From Antitrichia curtipendula (lineage: Eukaryota > Streptophyta > Bryopsida > Hypnales > Leucodontaceae), in contig OX579635.1 in assembly GCA_951230915.1 (NCBI GenBank), positions 22,568,001 through 22,632,000 of the forward strand: a DNA stretch of 64,000 bases. Direction: 5' to 3'. The notes below the pieces were generated by a model. That model made no database searches. It saw only the letters and a list, made by a program, of their open reading frames with translations, and was not told the origin of the DNA. A program made the translations under genes and the position numbers. Position 1 is the first letter of the stretch. Every line of letters begins with the position of its first letter. Positions 35,021 to 46,783 of this stretch are shown piece after piece.

Positions 35021-35049
35021 AACACGGAATTAGACATTCTTGCACTTGG
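35021..35049 (+). repeat. Left terminal inverted repeat of the 21-kb element
   Basis: It reads AACACGGAATTAGACATTC and ends TTGCACTTGG. The ten-base word TTGCACTTGG occurs again in direct orientation at 35061-35070, 21 bases further in, so the left tip has two direct copies of a probable transposase-binding word. Confidence 0.9.
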
Positions 35050-35328
35050 GGGGTGCGACATTGCACTTGGCTAGTACGGCATCTAAATTGGACAATCTCA
35101 AATGTTGAGGGGAGGAGGGATTACTGCAAACATCATTTTCTCTTAGTAGGAGAAATTGCTGGGTAAAAAGTTGTCAAACACTTCATTTTTTATAATTATT
35201 TCATAAAAACCTTTCACACTTTTCACTCCACACTACTTGTAAGACATATTACTCTACGCTTAACACTCAAGTACTTCTACATACCTACAACTACAAGGTC
35301 AAAGAACACTGCATAATATCATACTTCA

Positions 35329-38300
35329 CTAATACATATTCAAATTATTCTGCAGACGTTCGTCATCTAGGTTCTCCATCTGCATTGCCATGTATTTGAG
35401 AAGATGCGCTTTAGCCTCCGTTGGAATGATCACTGTCTCCTCTGTATGCACACCATACACTGTAATCTTGGAACCTATAACATGACCACTTATCCCTCGA
35501 CGAGGGACATCTGTCCATGAATGTATAGCGGCTTCCTTCTCGGTCCAGCCCAACATCTCTCCAGACGGTTCCCACGTTGACTTCATACAGTTCGTGTACC
35601 TCACTCGGTTACTACCTGTTTCATCATGTGCTCCAGGTCTCATAGTAGGCCAATACCATAGGACCTTCATCTTGGAGGCCCACGTCCCCTGATCGAATTC
35701 GAGCACCTTCCCTAAAAAAAAAGGTACTTCTCCTCTTACTTCCGCTAGTTCTACGGTGAGGGCTACGTACTGCCCTACAACAACGTCATTCTCTAGATTG
35801 AATGGAGGAAACGGATCTTCCTTTGCATCTTGTTGTACCTCTGGTACAACTACATTTCTTCTGCCTCGAATCCTCCCCCCAGTCACTCTTCGCGATGTTG
35901 CTTGTATAGGTCTATCTCTGCGGGGTCCGAAATACCCCCTCCTCTCCGGATTTGGCATTGTCGCCATAATCTTGTCAACGATTGCACTCTCCGTTGTATT
36001 TCTATCCTCATCAGCAACTGCACTTGGAATTGTACCTCCTTCCACGTCAGGAACAATTCCATCATCCCTGTTCTGGTTCAAAACATCGTTGGGCCAAAAT
36101 GGTAAATCACGGACGCCTTCCCTATTTCGTTGTGGAAATTCCTCCAAATACTCCTTGAACTGTTCTGTTTCGTCCACCACTTCCATGTTCCTGATTGGGT
36201 TGATGCCTCTGTCTATCATCTTCTTCTTGTATGCAATGAACTCGTCTAATGCTTTCAATTCCCTCTGATCAGCTGCAAACACCTCCGCAAAGTCCGGTTT
36301 CTCTGCTATGCTAGGTAGTGAGTTTAGACACAAATGTCCTCTCGCTGGGCTCCACTCATTTGTGCAAAAATGCTTGTGTTACACACGGATCAACCCACTC
36401 TCCATGTAAAACTTCATATGGTGTGGAAATGTAATGCCCGTTAATGATTCCCCTCCTCGTAGTAAATGAGGTGTGATAAATGCCTTCCAGTCACGAACGT
36501 GCTCAAGCTTGCGAGCACTCACAAAAGCCTCTGTGTATGACGTTCCCTTCTCCACCAGCTGCAACATCTCTGTCAAAGTGTCTATGTCTTTCCTCTTCAG
36601 TACGTTCGAAATCACACTGAACCTCTGATCGATGTCCTCATGTGTATGGCCCACTATCAAAAAACAAAGATGCACTTCCTTGAAAAAACCAAGCCCAACT
36701 AGTGCAGCACACATAGCAAACATGTAATCGTTCTTGTTCTCTCTCGTGGTGTTATCCGCTTGAATCCTCAATGTCAGTGGCAATGACCCCTTCCTTCGCT
36801 TCACGTCGCATATGACGTTCATCACCGATGTTACGACTTGATTGCTATCATGCTTGTGGTGAGCATCTATCCACACGTCTACATACAGGCCGATACTATG
36901 TACAAGTACACCACACAAATGAGTCTTTACAAACCGAGATTCGATGTTCTTCACGGTCTACCTCATCTTCGGTTTCATGGTCGTATTCTGATCCATACCG
37001 TCAATAATCAAACACATAAAAAAGTCCGGAGTGATCATCGCGGACCTCTTGAACAACCAATAATCTCGCCTCTCTTCTATTTGATATCAAATGTGTAGCA
37101 CATACAGCTCTTTTATCTTCACCTTTGCTACAGCATTTGTCGTGGATTCTATCCCACACTTATACTCCCAACAATGCTAACACTTTGAAAACCGAGAAAA
37201 AGGTGGAATTTGCACATGCAGAAATTCCTTCCGCCAAAGCCGATGAAACGAAGACATGGACAACTCCGACCCGTCCACTAGTTTCTTCACTTCTTCGTTC
37301 ACATACTAAAAAACATCCAACTTGGTGGTATTCATTGGCAACAGAATCAGCGGGAGAACCGCACTGTCTGTTTTCCTGCAAATCAATCGATGGGGCTGTT
37401 GACAACCGGCTTCGTTGAAAAAAACGTTGAGGCTCTCCCTAGCTGCAAACATTTTTGCACTTTTCTTGTGCTGACACCTGTTTCCATGAACGGCTGCCAC
37501 TCTGCCATATACAACATGTGCTGTCTTCAATTGTTTCAAACGCCTTTGAGAATAACCCAACGCCGCGGCGTAGCATGCATTGCACATAACCCTGCCATCT
37601 AGTTTTATTACCTACTTGTCTCTTGTTGGACCCTCCGTGCGCGTGTAAAAGGCATTAAGCATTTGCATTATCCAAGTAGCACGTGCTTCGTACTTCTGTC
37701 CCCAAGCCATATACCGTTGGTCCAATACATATTTCGCATCTACATCACGCAGGCAATTGCGTTTACATGCTCTCCTTTCTTTCGCACACATAACACTGTC
37801 CAGAGTAACTTTTTGACTCGCAGACTCTCCCCTCTCCCGTGGACTTCTCACTCGTGCCCTTCGATTTGCCATTGAATACCTCCTCCTTGGTGCAAGCTCT
37901 GGTAGTCCTTCTACTCTTGTGAAATCCGCAGTGCTACCTTCAGAGCCTTGCGTTATAGGAGAACTTCTTTCTTGTGTGCTTCTTCCACCTTGACTTGGTG
38001 GCGTGCATTCGGAAGTGCTTGGGTTCTCTTCTACGTCATGAAAATCAAACTGTGGTGCTGCAACAGGAGGAAAAGAGAAATTTTGCCCCTCCCTCGCATT
38101 TGTTGCCGTTTTTCTCACCTCGTAGGGACGTGAAGAACGAACTGAAGCACGACGCCATCGTATTATTTTATCTACACAATCTCCCATAGTCTTCCCTACC
38201 AACTCACCAACCCATTTTGTTTCATGTACAGCATGTGTGACACGAACCGCAATCTCAAAAGGAGGTAATTTCTCTTGGTGAAGTTCATCATCACATTCAA

Positions 38301-38532
38301 AATTTGTATCCACCACACCCACACCCACAACTCGACCTTCGTCTCCAAGAAGTTGAACTATGCCATTGCTAGTTTGGAATTCTCCATCTCCTGGTGCACG
38401 ATCTTCTTCTTCGAATAGTCTTCCTCGTACCACACGCGCCAATCTTTCCCCTACGCTCCTTCGCTCTGTAGCAACCACTGTTGTCGCTACCGCATTGAAT
38501 ATCACTGGGCTTCCAAATGCTTGTGCTGCCAT
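35329..38532 (-). pseudogene. DUF7869-type, probable DDE transposase gene with six in-frame stops
   Basis: From ATG 38532 to the terminal TAG at 35329-35331 one frame runs 1068 codons without a frameshift. Six internal stops break it: TAG 37612-37614, TAG 37306-37308, TAG 37177-37179, TGA 37087-37089, TAG 36958-36960 and TAA 36379-36381. The N-terminal third is variable, with CAKERRACKRNC near 37,780. Across the stops come a CNACYAAALG motif, LWRKEFLHVQI, IIDGMDQ (37,000), WIDAHHKHDSN, QADN (Asp at 36754) and GHTHEDID (36628-36651). From memory this order is that of proteins annotated DUF7869. The spacing Asp-82-Asp-39-Glu fits an RNase H-fold DDE transposase; that role is my inference. The C-terminal part (35329-36330) includes a WYWP/WEPSGE stretch I do not recognise. 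All six stops could come from single C-to-T changes. Confidence 0.8.
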
Positions 38533-40766
38533 TTCTCACCTTCTCAAGTAATATATAATAGTCATGTATTTGGTGTAGAGCTTTTGTAATTCAATGTCTT
38601 CGCAAACCACTATCCTCTCTGTATTTTCATTCACACAGTACACAATAAAAAAAGTGGTCCTCCATCCTTTTCGAAGAAAACTGAAATCCCCCCGACCATG
38701 GCTACTTTTCAAGCCCTCATAAATAACACTATATAAACAAATCCAATGTTTCTGTTCCTTTTTTCCCTTCATTTGCTTCAGTAAAGGTCTGCAGATATAC
38801 TTGTCCACCATATTCAAGCAAACATTGCATGCTCTTCATACAACTTCCACATAATGAATTTTTTGTCAACCTCACTATTCTAAATGTCCATTTTGTTTAA
38901 TTGCATAATGAATACACTCTACATTTAGAGGGTTACATTACCTTTTTTACTCTATCAATTACTAATGATGTTTTATAAGTGCACACTTTCTATACTAATA
39001 TAATTGTATTTTCAGCTACAGACAACGTACAAAATCTTTTGAATCCTTGTACATTGGCCACTACAATGTACACATTCAAACCACACCATCCCGTTACAAC
39101 TTCTGTTTTGTGCGTGCTAACATTGATAGCTTTAATAACATTCGTCATGCTCTCTTTTTTTCTAAAGATTTTCATGTGAAAGTTCTAACCACACAGTCTA
39201 CATATCTAAATTACTAATTCGTTCATGCCATATGCCAAGGTGCCAAAAAATTATATTCCTTTATTTTACATGCAAATATCTTGCAATCTACATGGTCAAT
39301 CAATTTGAAATTTCTTCTCCACATTCTTACACTAATCTAGTACAAGATCCTATGATAAAATATTCAAAAAAATTAATTAATTTTCTTTTGTACTCTTTGC
39401 TCTAGAGTCTAGACATGGCAGTTTTGAGTGGTTTTTGATTGGAAAATGGCCTCGGGACTTCAGCGGTTCAGTTCAAAAAATCACGTCAGAAATTTAGATT
39501 GCACAAGCCTATTCAAAATCCATTTTGTCCCCTGTAGGACCAACAATGCTACTTCAGGGGTTACCTAAAGTAAAATTCATACTCATCTTTAACAAAATTA
39601 TAAAGTGAAAGGTGAAATTTGATGAAAACAATATCTAAATTGCTAATATATTTGATATAAAAATTGGGAATTACAATCCCAATGCTAAAAATGTTTCCTT
39701 AAACAACATGTATTCTATGTTTTGTTTTTACTTGAAAATTTTCAAAATTTAGTTCAAAAAATGACTACATATGTTTTTTTCTACTTTCATTGCATACAAA
39801 ACAGAAATCCCCACAACTTTCAATGTCACCATTTAGAATTGATTCACATATTTTTATGTAGGTATCAATCTAAGCAATTATATAAAATTGATCAATCTTT
39901 TTAAGAACATACTCTTAGCCACGTAGTTGACATATAAATAAAAAGACCTTCTTGACTTTTGCAATATTTAATAAAATATTGTGAAACAAATTTTCACATA
40001 TGTAGCTCAGGATGATTAGCATCCATCCTAAAAATTTCATGCAAAAATTCTAAATTATGAAGTCAATGGAGTTTGCCCAATTTCTCAAAAAAACCAAAGT
40101 GGGTTCCTTAGTTTGTCCCTTCAAGGTTAAGGGGTTAAACAACAAGTTTTTTTTCTTACATCATGGCCTTCAAGGGCAAACCATGGACCTTGAAAGTTTT
40201 TTTAAGTTGGTCCTTGACTCTTCTATAAAGAAACCTAAACAACCTTTGTTAGCTAACAGCTAACAGGTCTATTTTAGAAAAATGTCAAATTATAACTATA
40301 TTAATGTCTTCTAATCTCCAAAAGATTCATCCACTTGACTATTTTTCATCCATTTCAAATACATTTTCATCTACATTATTACCTTCCAAATTATTTCAAC
40401 TACAATACAATATCATTGATTGCTATTCGACCTAAGGTAAGAAGATCTATTATTGTTTATTTAATTGATGTACATAGATGGAGTCAAAATCACAATTAAG
40501 TATTATTTATATTTAGTAGACAAATGAAAATCATTAAGAGTCAAATTCAAAATTTAAAAATTTAAAAAGATCTATATTTTTTGTGAATTGAAAAAACCAA
40601 CACTGTAGAAATCTCAAAGTCTTCACTAGGTGCATGTTCAAAGCACCTTCACTAAAAGCTTCTTACTTTACCACCATGAAGCACCATTTGAAAAGTAAGA
40701 ACCATTCAAAGCAAACAATTTAATATCATATTGGTCATACTTCAATAGACAACTCTTTTACTATAA
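38533..40766. other. AT-rich interior of the 21-kb element
   Basis: No gene is supported. A fragment of the TTAA-bounded family lies at about 39,240-39,490 (TACATGCAAATATCTTGCAA and TGGCAGTTTTGAGTGGTTTT). The DNA just above 38532 should hold the promoter of the DUF7869-type gene; the start context on the minus strand is GAGAAATGGCA. I could not identify a TATA box with confidence. Confidence 0.45.
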
Positions 40767-41346
40767 CCCCTAAAGTCCTGAGGGTGTTTTTTGCCTAAAA
40801 CCACTCAAAACTACCACTTCTGCTATATTCAATTAAGGAAACCAATTTTTTTTGTTTTTTGGAGAATTTAACCATAGGATCTTGTACTTAACTTGTCTGA
40901 GATCATGTATTAAAAATTTCATCAAATTTCACTGTACGGATTGGAAGATATTAGCATTCAAAGTTGAACTAAAAGTTTTTTTTCAAAAAGATGCTTAAAT
41001 TGCCCGAAAAACTAAGATTGTCCATAACTTTCTCATCCCTAGTCCAAATAGAATGAATCAAAGCTTCACGTATAGGTAAAAACATAATCTTTTAGGAAAA
41101 AAATTAAATTTTTTTTTTTATGACTTTCCGTAATTTTTGTTGGGCTGTCCAAGAAGCTTATTTCTTGCTCACTGTGCCATAACTTTTTCATCCGGCATCC
41201 GATTGAAACAAAAATTATATATTCACAAAGCTCTTGCAAAGCTACACAACTTCAAAAAAACTCAAAAAAATTCACTTCAAATTCAGACAATAGGAACCTA
41301 CCCGAACCCAAATTGTCCCCCAAGGGGACAAGCGGGACTTTACGGG
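40767..41346. mobile_element. TTAA-family element of about 580 bp inside the 21-kb transposon
   Basis: The left end is CCCCTAAAGTCCTG after ATAA. The right end is GGACTTTACGGGA before TAAT. Internal phrases such as CCCAAATTGTCCCCCAAGGGG match the copies at 34.1 and 56.6 kb. The TTAA flanks are damaged on both sides, so it is not a recent insertion. Confidence 0.6.
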
Positions 41347-42239
41347 ATAATCAAGGATATACCAAAAAATATATATACTTTACATTAAATTTTTTGTAAA
41401 GAAAGCCCTACACACACTATGTCCAACAATTTTTTTTTTTGAGCGATATTCTGTCCGAAAGTGATATATTTTTTTTATATAAAATTGGTGATATATTTTC
41501 CTACTTTTGTGGATGAAATTGTTGATTTGGTACATATTTTAAGAACAAAATTGTTCTTTGGAGGATGAATGTACACTCTTTAGGATGAATAGTTCTAATT
41601 TCATCTACACTTGACATGTTTCTTGACATTTTTATAGATGTAAGCAATTTAATCACTTCAATGGAAATTGCTTTTTGCATTGCCCAAAATAAATATAAAA
41701 ATAAGCACTACCTGGGCAAATGACCCAACCAAAGTTTGGAGAGAAGTGCTGGTTAGTTCATTGTTAGCCAAAGAAATTGGGAAAAAACCCGGTTGCAATT
41801 TCAAAACATTAGAATAAAACATGTGAAAAAATCTATAAAATTTCTATTCAAAGTTAAAAAAAAAAAAGGAAAAAACACCCAAACTAGTTACCGTACGTGA
41901 AGATTTGAATCATCAGTCAAGTGCTGAAATTGAATTTCCTTGCCAAATTCTCAAGGGACCATACCATGGCACCTCACAACAATTACAATCACAACATGAC
42001 ATGTGGCACTTTATATTATTTATTATTTTTCTAGAGATGACATAATTTATGCTGAATCTGACCTTCATGTAGAATACTTGAATTAAAAAGGAAATTAGCT
42101 ATTAAAACTCAAGAAATATCTAGAACGTTGAACCTGAAACTTCCAAGGCTGATATTCAGGCCAATTTCCGTTGAGATCGAAATCGAAGGACGGAGTACTA
42201 GACCCCAGTCATACCGTCCTAACTCCTGATACCATGATT
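41347..42239. other. AT-rich interior of the 21-kb element
   Basis: Long A and T runs are present and no coding frame or paired repeat is visible. Confidence 0.4.
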
Positions 42240-44432
42240 CAGACTATTTTTTTTTTTTTTCTTGTTTGTTTGTTTTGAAGAAATGGGGAGACCCCACTAC
42301 ATTCAAGTTGAAATTGAGACCAGGTTTAAAGTCCGAAATTTACACACGTCTCGAGCGAACAAAAGAGACGGAGCCTGACTCTTTAATGGCGCTTTTTCAA
42401 TTCAAATTAGGAACTAATTTGAAGTCGCCTGCATGTTCCGCACTTCCGCAGCATGGAAGACCAGGGAAGCGAGGGACAAATTAGAAAGCTTGGTTTAGCT
42501 TATTGATAGCAACCATTATTAGAAAGACGAAGGTTCGCCATGAGGAACCTCCCGGACGAAACTCCAGGAAAGTGCGCCATTTCGGAATCTGGCTGGGTTG
42601 GCGCTTTCTTGACAATACACAGATGCTTGCTCGTGTGTCCGCACTCGGCCCTGCAATTGTTTCTCGCCTTCTCCGTCCATCGATCTCAATAGGCTTCTCA
42701 AAAACTTGATTAACAACGGTGACACACTTCTCTTTACACTGAACGTACGTTCATGCGCAATCCTTGTCCGGAACTCGCCTCTGTGCCTCTTGCATCGTCG
42801 ACGTCATCAAGCACTTGTTTCTCAAGCGGTCTAGGAAACCAGGACAAGGAGCATCTGGAACTCTGACAGCATCTGGAATTTCTAAACTTCGTCGCCTCTT
42901 CGGTGATGTTCATTTCTTTCCTAATCGTTCGTTCATAGTTTGGTTCGATTCGGTGTTCTGCAGGAGACCCCCTCCACGCGCGGGGGGTCTCCTGGTGAAC
43001 ACTGTTCACTGTTCACTGTTATATGCTCCGTCGAGACTTCACTCATTCGCACAACTGACTATCTTTGCCCGTTCATGACTGCTCTAGCTTTAAAAGGCTA
43101 AGATCGGGACTCACCAGGTTTTGGTGGAGCACGTGATACAACGGATCTTCCAACGCCGTTCCCCCCATACGCCACGACCACCGTCTTCTCGAAACGCAGG
43201 TATGTCCTGTTCGCCAGTTGCTCTTCGCTCCAGCAACTGAATCGGCAATATCCCAAGAGTTTACTTGCATTCTGGTCAATCGCGGCAATTAGTCCCGCTT
43301 TAAATTTTCACCAGTCGACTAAGAATGTTGTGTTTTCCAAAGTTCATCAATTCTCTACCAAATGAGCTCAACGGAGAGCTTTCAGGTAAATACATAATTC
43401 AAATTGGTATTCATAGTTGAGGTTAGTTAACAGACCCACCTGAACAGAGTTAGATTGAGTAGACAAATTTCGACGCTTGGGCTTCCTCGTTTCCAGCTTT
43501 GTTCATGAAGTGCGAGCCGAGAAACACAAGTGCGCCAGAAATTTGGGATGCTAAGGTTTTCGATTCTTCTGGTTCTACTAGCTAGTTTGACCTTCTTGGC
43601 AATTCCTTGGATTTTGCAGGTTAGAATATTGATATTCGTTACCGAACCAAGTGAACTCTGTGACTTTCAACTTTTCAATTAGACGAAGATTATAAAAACT
43701 GTAAATTTTCACTACACTTTGTCTAGCAAACTGTAGGCATCTGAAACAGTGACACCCTCGAATTGCCACTTCCGGCGATCGATCAAGTGAAGGCAAACTG
43801 CGGGCATCTGAAACAGTGACAACCTCGTAAAAAAATTTTGAATTCGACGGCAGAGAAGAAGACCTTCAATTCGTAGGAAGCACGCTCAAGATTCCATTCG
43901 ACTAAGGATCCGCGATTTGCACTTGTCCTGCTGCACACACAATCACTTGTGAATTGGTGTTCCCTCGACCAATCGTGTGGCAGACCAAGTACAAGAATCC
44001 ACTTGATTGGGGAAGGTTCAATCGATTGTTAGATCGACATCCGGAAGATCGACAGTCCGGCAGTTGACATATTCTGACTACGGTAGTACGTGTCTTTTCT
44101 CTTCCCCAACCGGACAACAGTTCGACCATGATCTTCGATCCTGATAGGAAGAGACAAAATCTGGATTGACAACTCTAAGATTGATGAAATTATTGTCCCG
44201 AATTGCAATTTGCATCACACATCTTTACAATGAAGGAATTCACACGAATAAATCCAAGGTTGAACTCAGCTTCTTCTGACCTTCAATCATTCCTCTCACG
44301 CGACCATCGTCCCTGCAGCTGTTTCGGGAACTTGTGAATCTGTCGTGGACAAGTCATTGAACTGAACCTCGGTGACTGAAGACTGGAGCTACCCGTCGGC
44401 AGAGGAATTGGGCGATATTGGATCGCAGTAAG
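42240..44432. other. GC-rich central block of the 21-kb element, ending in a good splice donor
   Basis: This block lies between the two outward-facing genes and is far richer in CG-containing words than its surroundings. Open frames are short and on both strands, none with a known domain. It contains a 12-bp-stem hairpin (42961-42994) and a 66-bp-spaced direct repeat (near 43730 and 43796). It ends GATCGCAGTAAG followed by GTAAGTGG (44433 on), a strong plant 5' splice site. It may be a promoter and untranslated first exon of the right gene, whose coding part begins after the acceptor TATTTTCAG at 50340-50348. Confidence 0.45.
42961..42994. repeat. Perfect 12-bp inverted repeat with a 10-base loop
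   Basis: CAGGAGACCCCC and GGGGGTCTCCTG flank the loop TCCACGCGCG. The stem is GC-rich, so the hairpin would be very stable in RNA or single-stranded DNA. A small tandem GTTCACT repeat follows at about 43005-43020. Confidence 0.95.
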
Positions 44433-46200
44433 GTAAGTGGCTCTTAAACCGACCCTTTAAGGGCTGTTGGGTATTTTAGATGTGTTTTAGATGCTCAATA
44501 TTTTTTTCCCTTATGTTTTATTTGAAGAGAAATTTCATGCAAAATCTAACACAAGTGGTTTCATAATTTTTGGAGTATTTATGAATTACTTACAAATTTT
44601 CAAAGAATTCTGCAATAGGCAACTATTTGTGATCTTAGGTTTTTAACTCCAAAAGGTCCCTAGAACCCAAACATAGTGCTCCTTCGTCAAACTTAATTGT
44701 AATTTTTAAACTATCCATTTTTATTTTGATCTAAATTTAGGAAGTGAAGCCCACAACTAAAATTATGTCTTTACTCCATTTCAAAAATTTGAAGAAATCC
44801 AAACATTCAATGAGTTATTGCAATTGGAAGCTCCATGCATTAATCCTTGAAAGATGAAATGGTGACCATGTAAATCATTCCTTTATATATTGTGGCTTTA
44901 AAAAATGCAAAAGCACTCAATAGAATTCAAACTACTGTAGAGCACCTCCCCTTTTCATACAGAATTTTAAGGAATGAATAGTTGTACTTCTATCCTATAC
45001 AGAAAGATTCCTCATTCATCGGCTAAAAAACGGTTGTAGTGTTGCTTATGAGTTAAAATCCAAATAACACAATTATATTGTATGCATTTCTTTTATCTTT
45101 CTTTCTTTACAAATAAACTTCAATTTCAAAAAATCAAAAATATTATTTTTCATTCTAAACTTCATTTATGGTCAAATTTCCAAATTATTCCAATATATAT
45201 ATATATATATATATTCAAAGTCATATAATTTGACGGACATTTTACACTTTAAAAATCACAAATACTTTTATATTTTTCAAATCAAAAAAAAAAAAATCAA
45301 CTTCTGTAGAAAAAATGTTTATTCATATATGAAAGTTATCAAAATGTGTGGAAGAAATTTCACAAACTTTGATTACGTAGATTGCAAGATATTTCATATT
45401 TGTATTTAAATTCTGCAAACGAGTTATTTTACACCTTATTCAACTACATTTTTGGGCTATCAACTTTTGTAACTTATAATTTTTACTCTACTGATTTTGA
45501 ATTTTAAATTTTATATGATAAAGTTTTGAGTTGAGAGTTGTAGTATAGTTTTTACATAAATACGAAACCCACACACATGCAGTCTGAAAAAAGAAATGTC
45601 TTCACCCAAAACCAACACTGTGGCATGGAAAAAGTAGTACACAACGTTCCTGAATGTGACCCTTACTAAAATTAAACGTAGCCTACATTCTTTTAAAATT
45701 TTCGAAAATGCAATTGGATAATCAATTCTAATTTAGAAAAATTAAGTGAACACACAGTGACTTTAAAATGTATCATCTCTAGTTCGTAATCCATGCATTG
45801 GCAAAGTTTGAAGCAATAATTGACAAGTCTTAATTATGCTCACATTGATGACAGTCCATTTAATGTCCGTTTTAGAACCAGCACTTAATTTTTATTTTGG
45901 AACCACCTACATAACTGTTTCAAGAAGCGGATCGCTTTATGAACCACTTACAATAGAAGATTAGAAGACGGGACTGTGAAATGTGTAAGTTCATGAATTC
46001 AAGTTGTCAAGTGCACCCCATTTAAATTGAGTGAGAAATAAAAAGAGTGAAGGGGACTTCTCAAGCTAGGGGGACTTGATTCCAGTATTGCCTTTATTTT
46101 TACCCTTGCAAAACACATTGAAATTTCTTTGTACTCCACATTCGATGAAATTTTCAATTTTAAAATTCATATTTGCAATCAGAGGCTCCGAATTAGTGAA
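44433..46200. other. AT-rich interior with dispersed repeat and AT microsatellite
   Basis: Positions 44,830-45,010 match the dispersed repeat at 28,560-28,800. An (AT)n run lies at about 45,197-45,216. No gene is supported. The stretch may be the start of a long intron of the right-hand gene. Confidence 0.45.
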
Positions 46201-46783
46201 CCCCTTAAACCCCGGTTATCCCTTCGGGGGACAACTTGGATCTGGTTAGGTTTTCAACTTCCTATTGTCTCAATTTGAAGTGAATTTTTTTTAAATTTTT
46301 AGAAGTTAGGGAGCTTTGCAAGAGATTTTTGGATATATAATTTTTGTTTCCATCGGATGGTGGATGAAAAAGTTATTGCACAATGAGCAAGAAATGAAGA
46401 TTGACGAGCAGTCAAAAATAAATAAATAATTATTTTTATCAAATTTTTTTTCTAAAAAATTATATCTTTACCTACACCTGGAACTTTGATTAATTTTATT
46501 TGGATTAGGAATAAAAAACAAAATTATGGACAATCTTAGTGTTTCGAGCAATTGAAGCATTTTTTTGGGAAAAAAACTTTTGTTGAACTTTAAATGCTAA
46601 TTTCTTCCAATCCGTTCGTTGAATTTTGATTAAATTTTTCTATTACATAATCTCTGACAAGTGAAGTACAAGATAATACGGTTGAAAATCCAAGAAACAA
46701 AAGAATTGGTTTTCTTAAGTTAATATAACAAAAGTGGTAGTTCTGAGTGGTTTTGGCAAAAAACACCTTCGGGGTTTTAGGGA
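46201..46783. mobile_element. TTAA-family element of 583 bp inside the 21-kb transposon
   Basis: The left end is CCCCTTAAACCCCGG, the right end GGGGTTTTAGGGA before TTAA (46784-46787). The inside resembles the copy at 40767-41346 in the opposite orientation (for example TGGTTTTGGCAAAAAACACC near the right end). Confidence 0.65.

Noticed and set aside
35756..36268. 170-codon plus-strand open frame
   Set aside because: It lies opposite the DUF7869-type gene, which has recognisable motifs and a continuous frame; this is its shadow.
42764..43078. 104-codon open frame in the GC-rich block
   Set aside because: There is no domain, it runs through the hairpin at 42961-42994, and similar open frames exist on the other strand.
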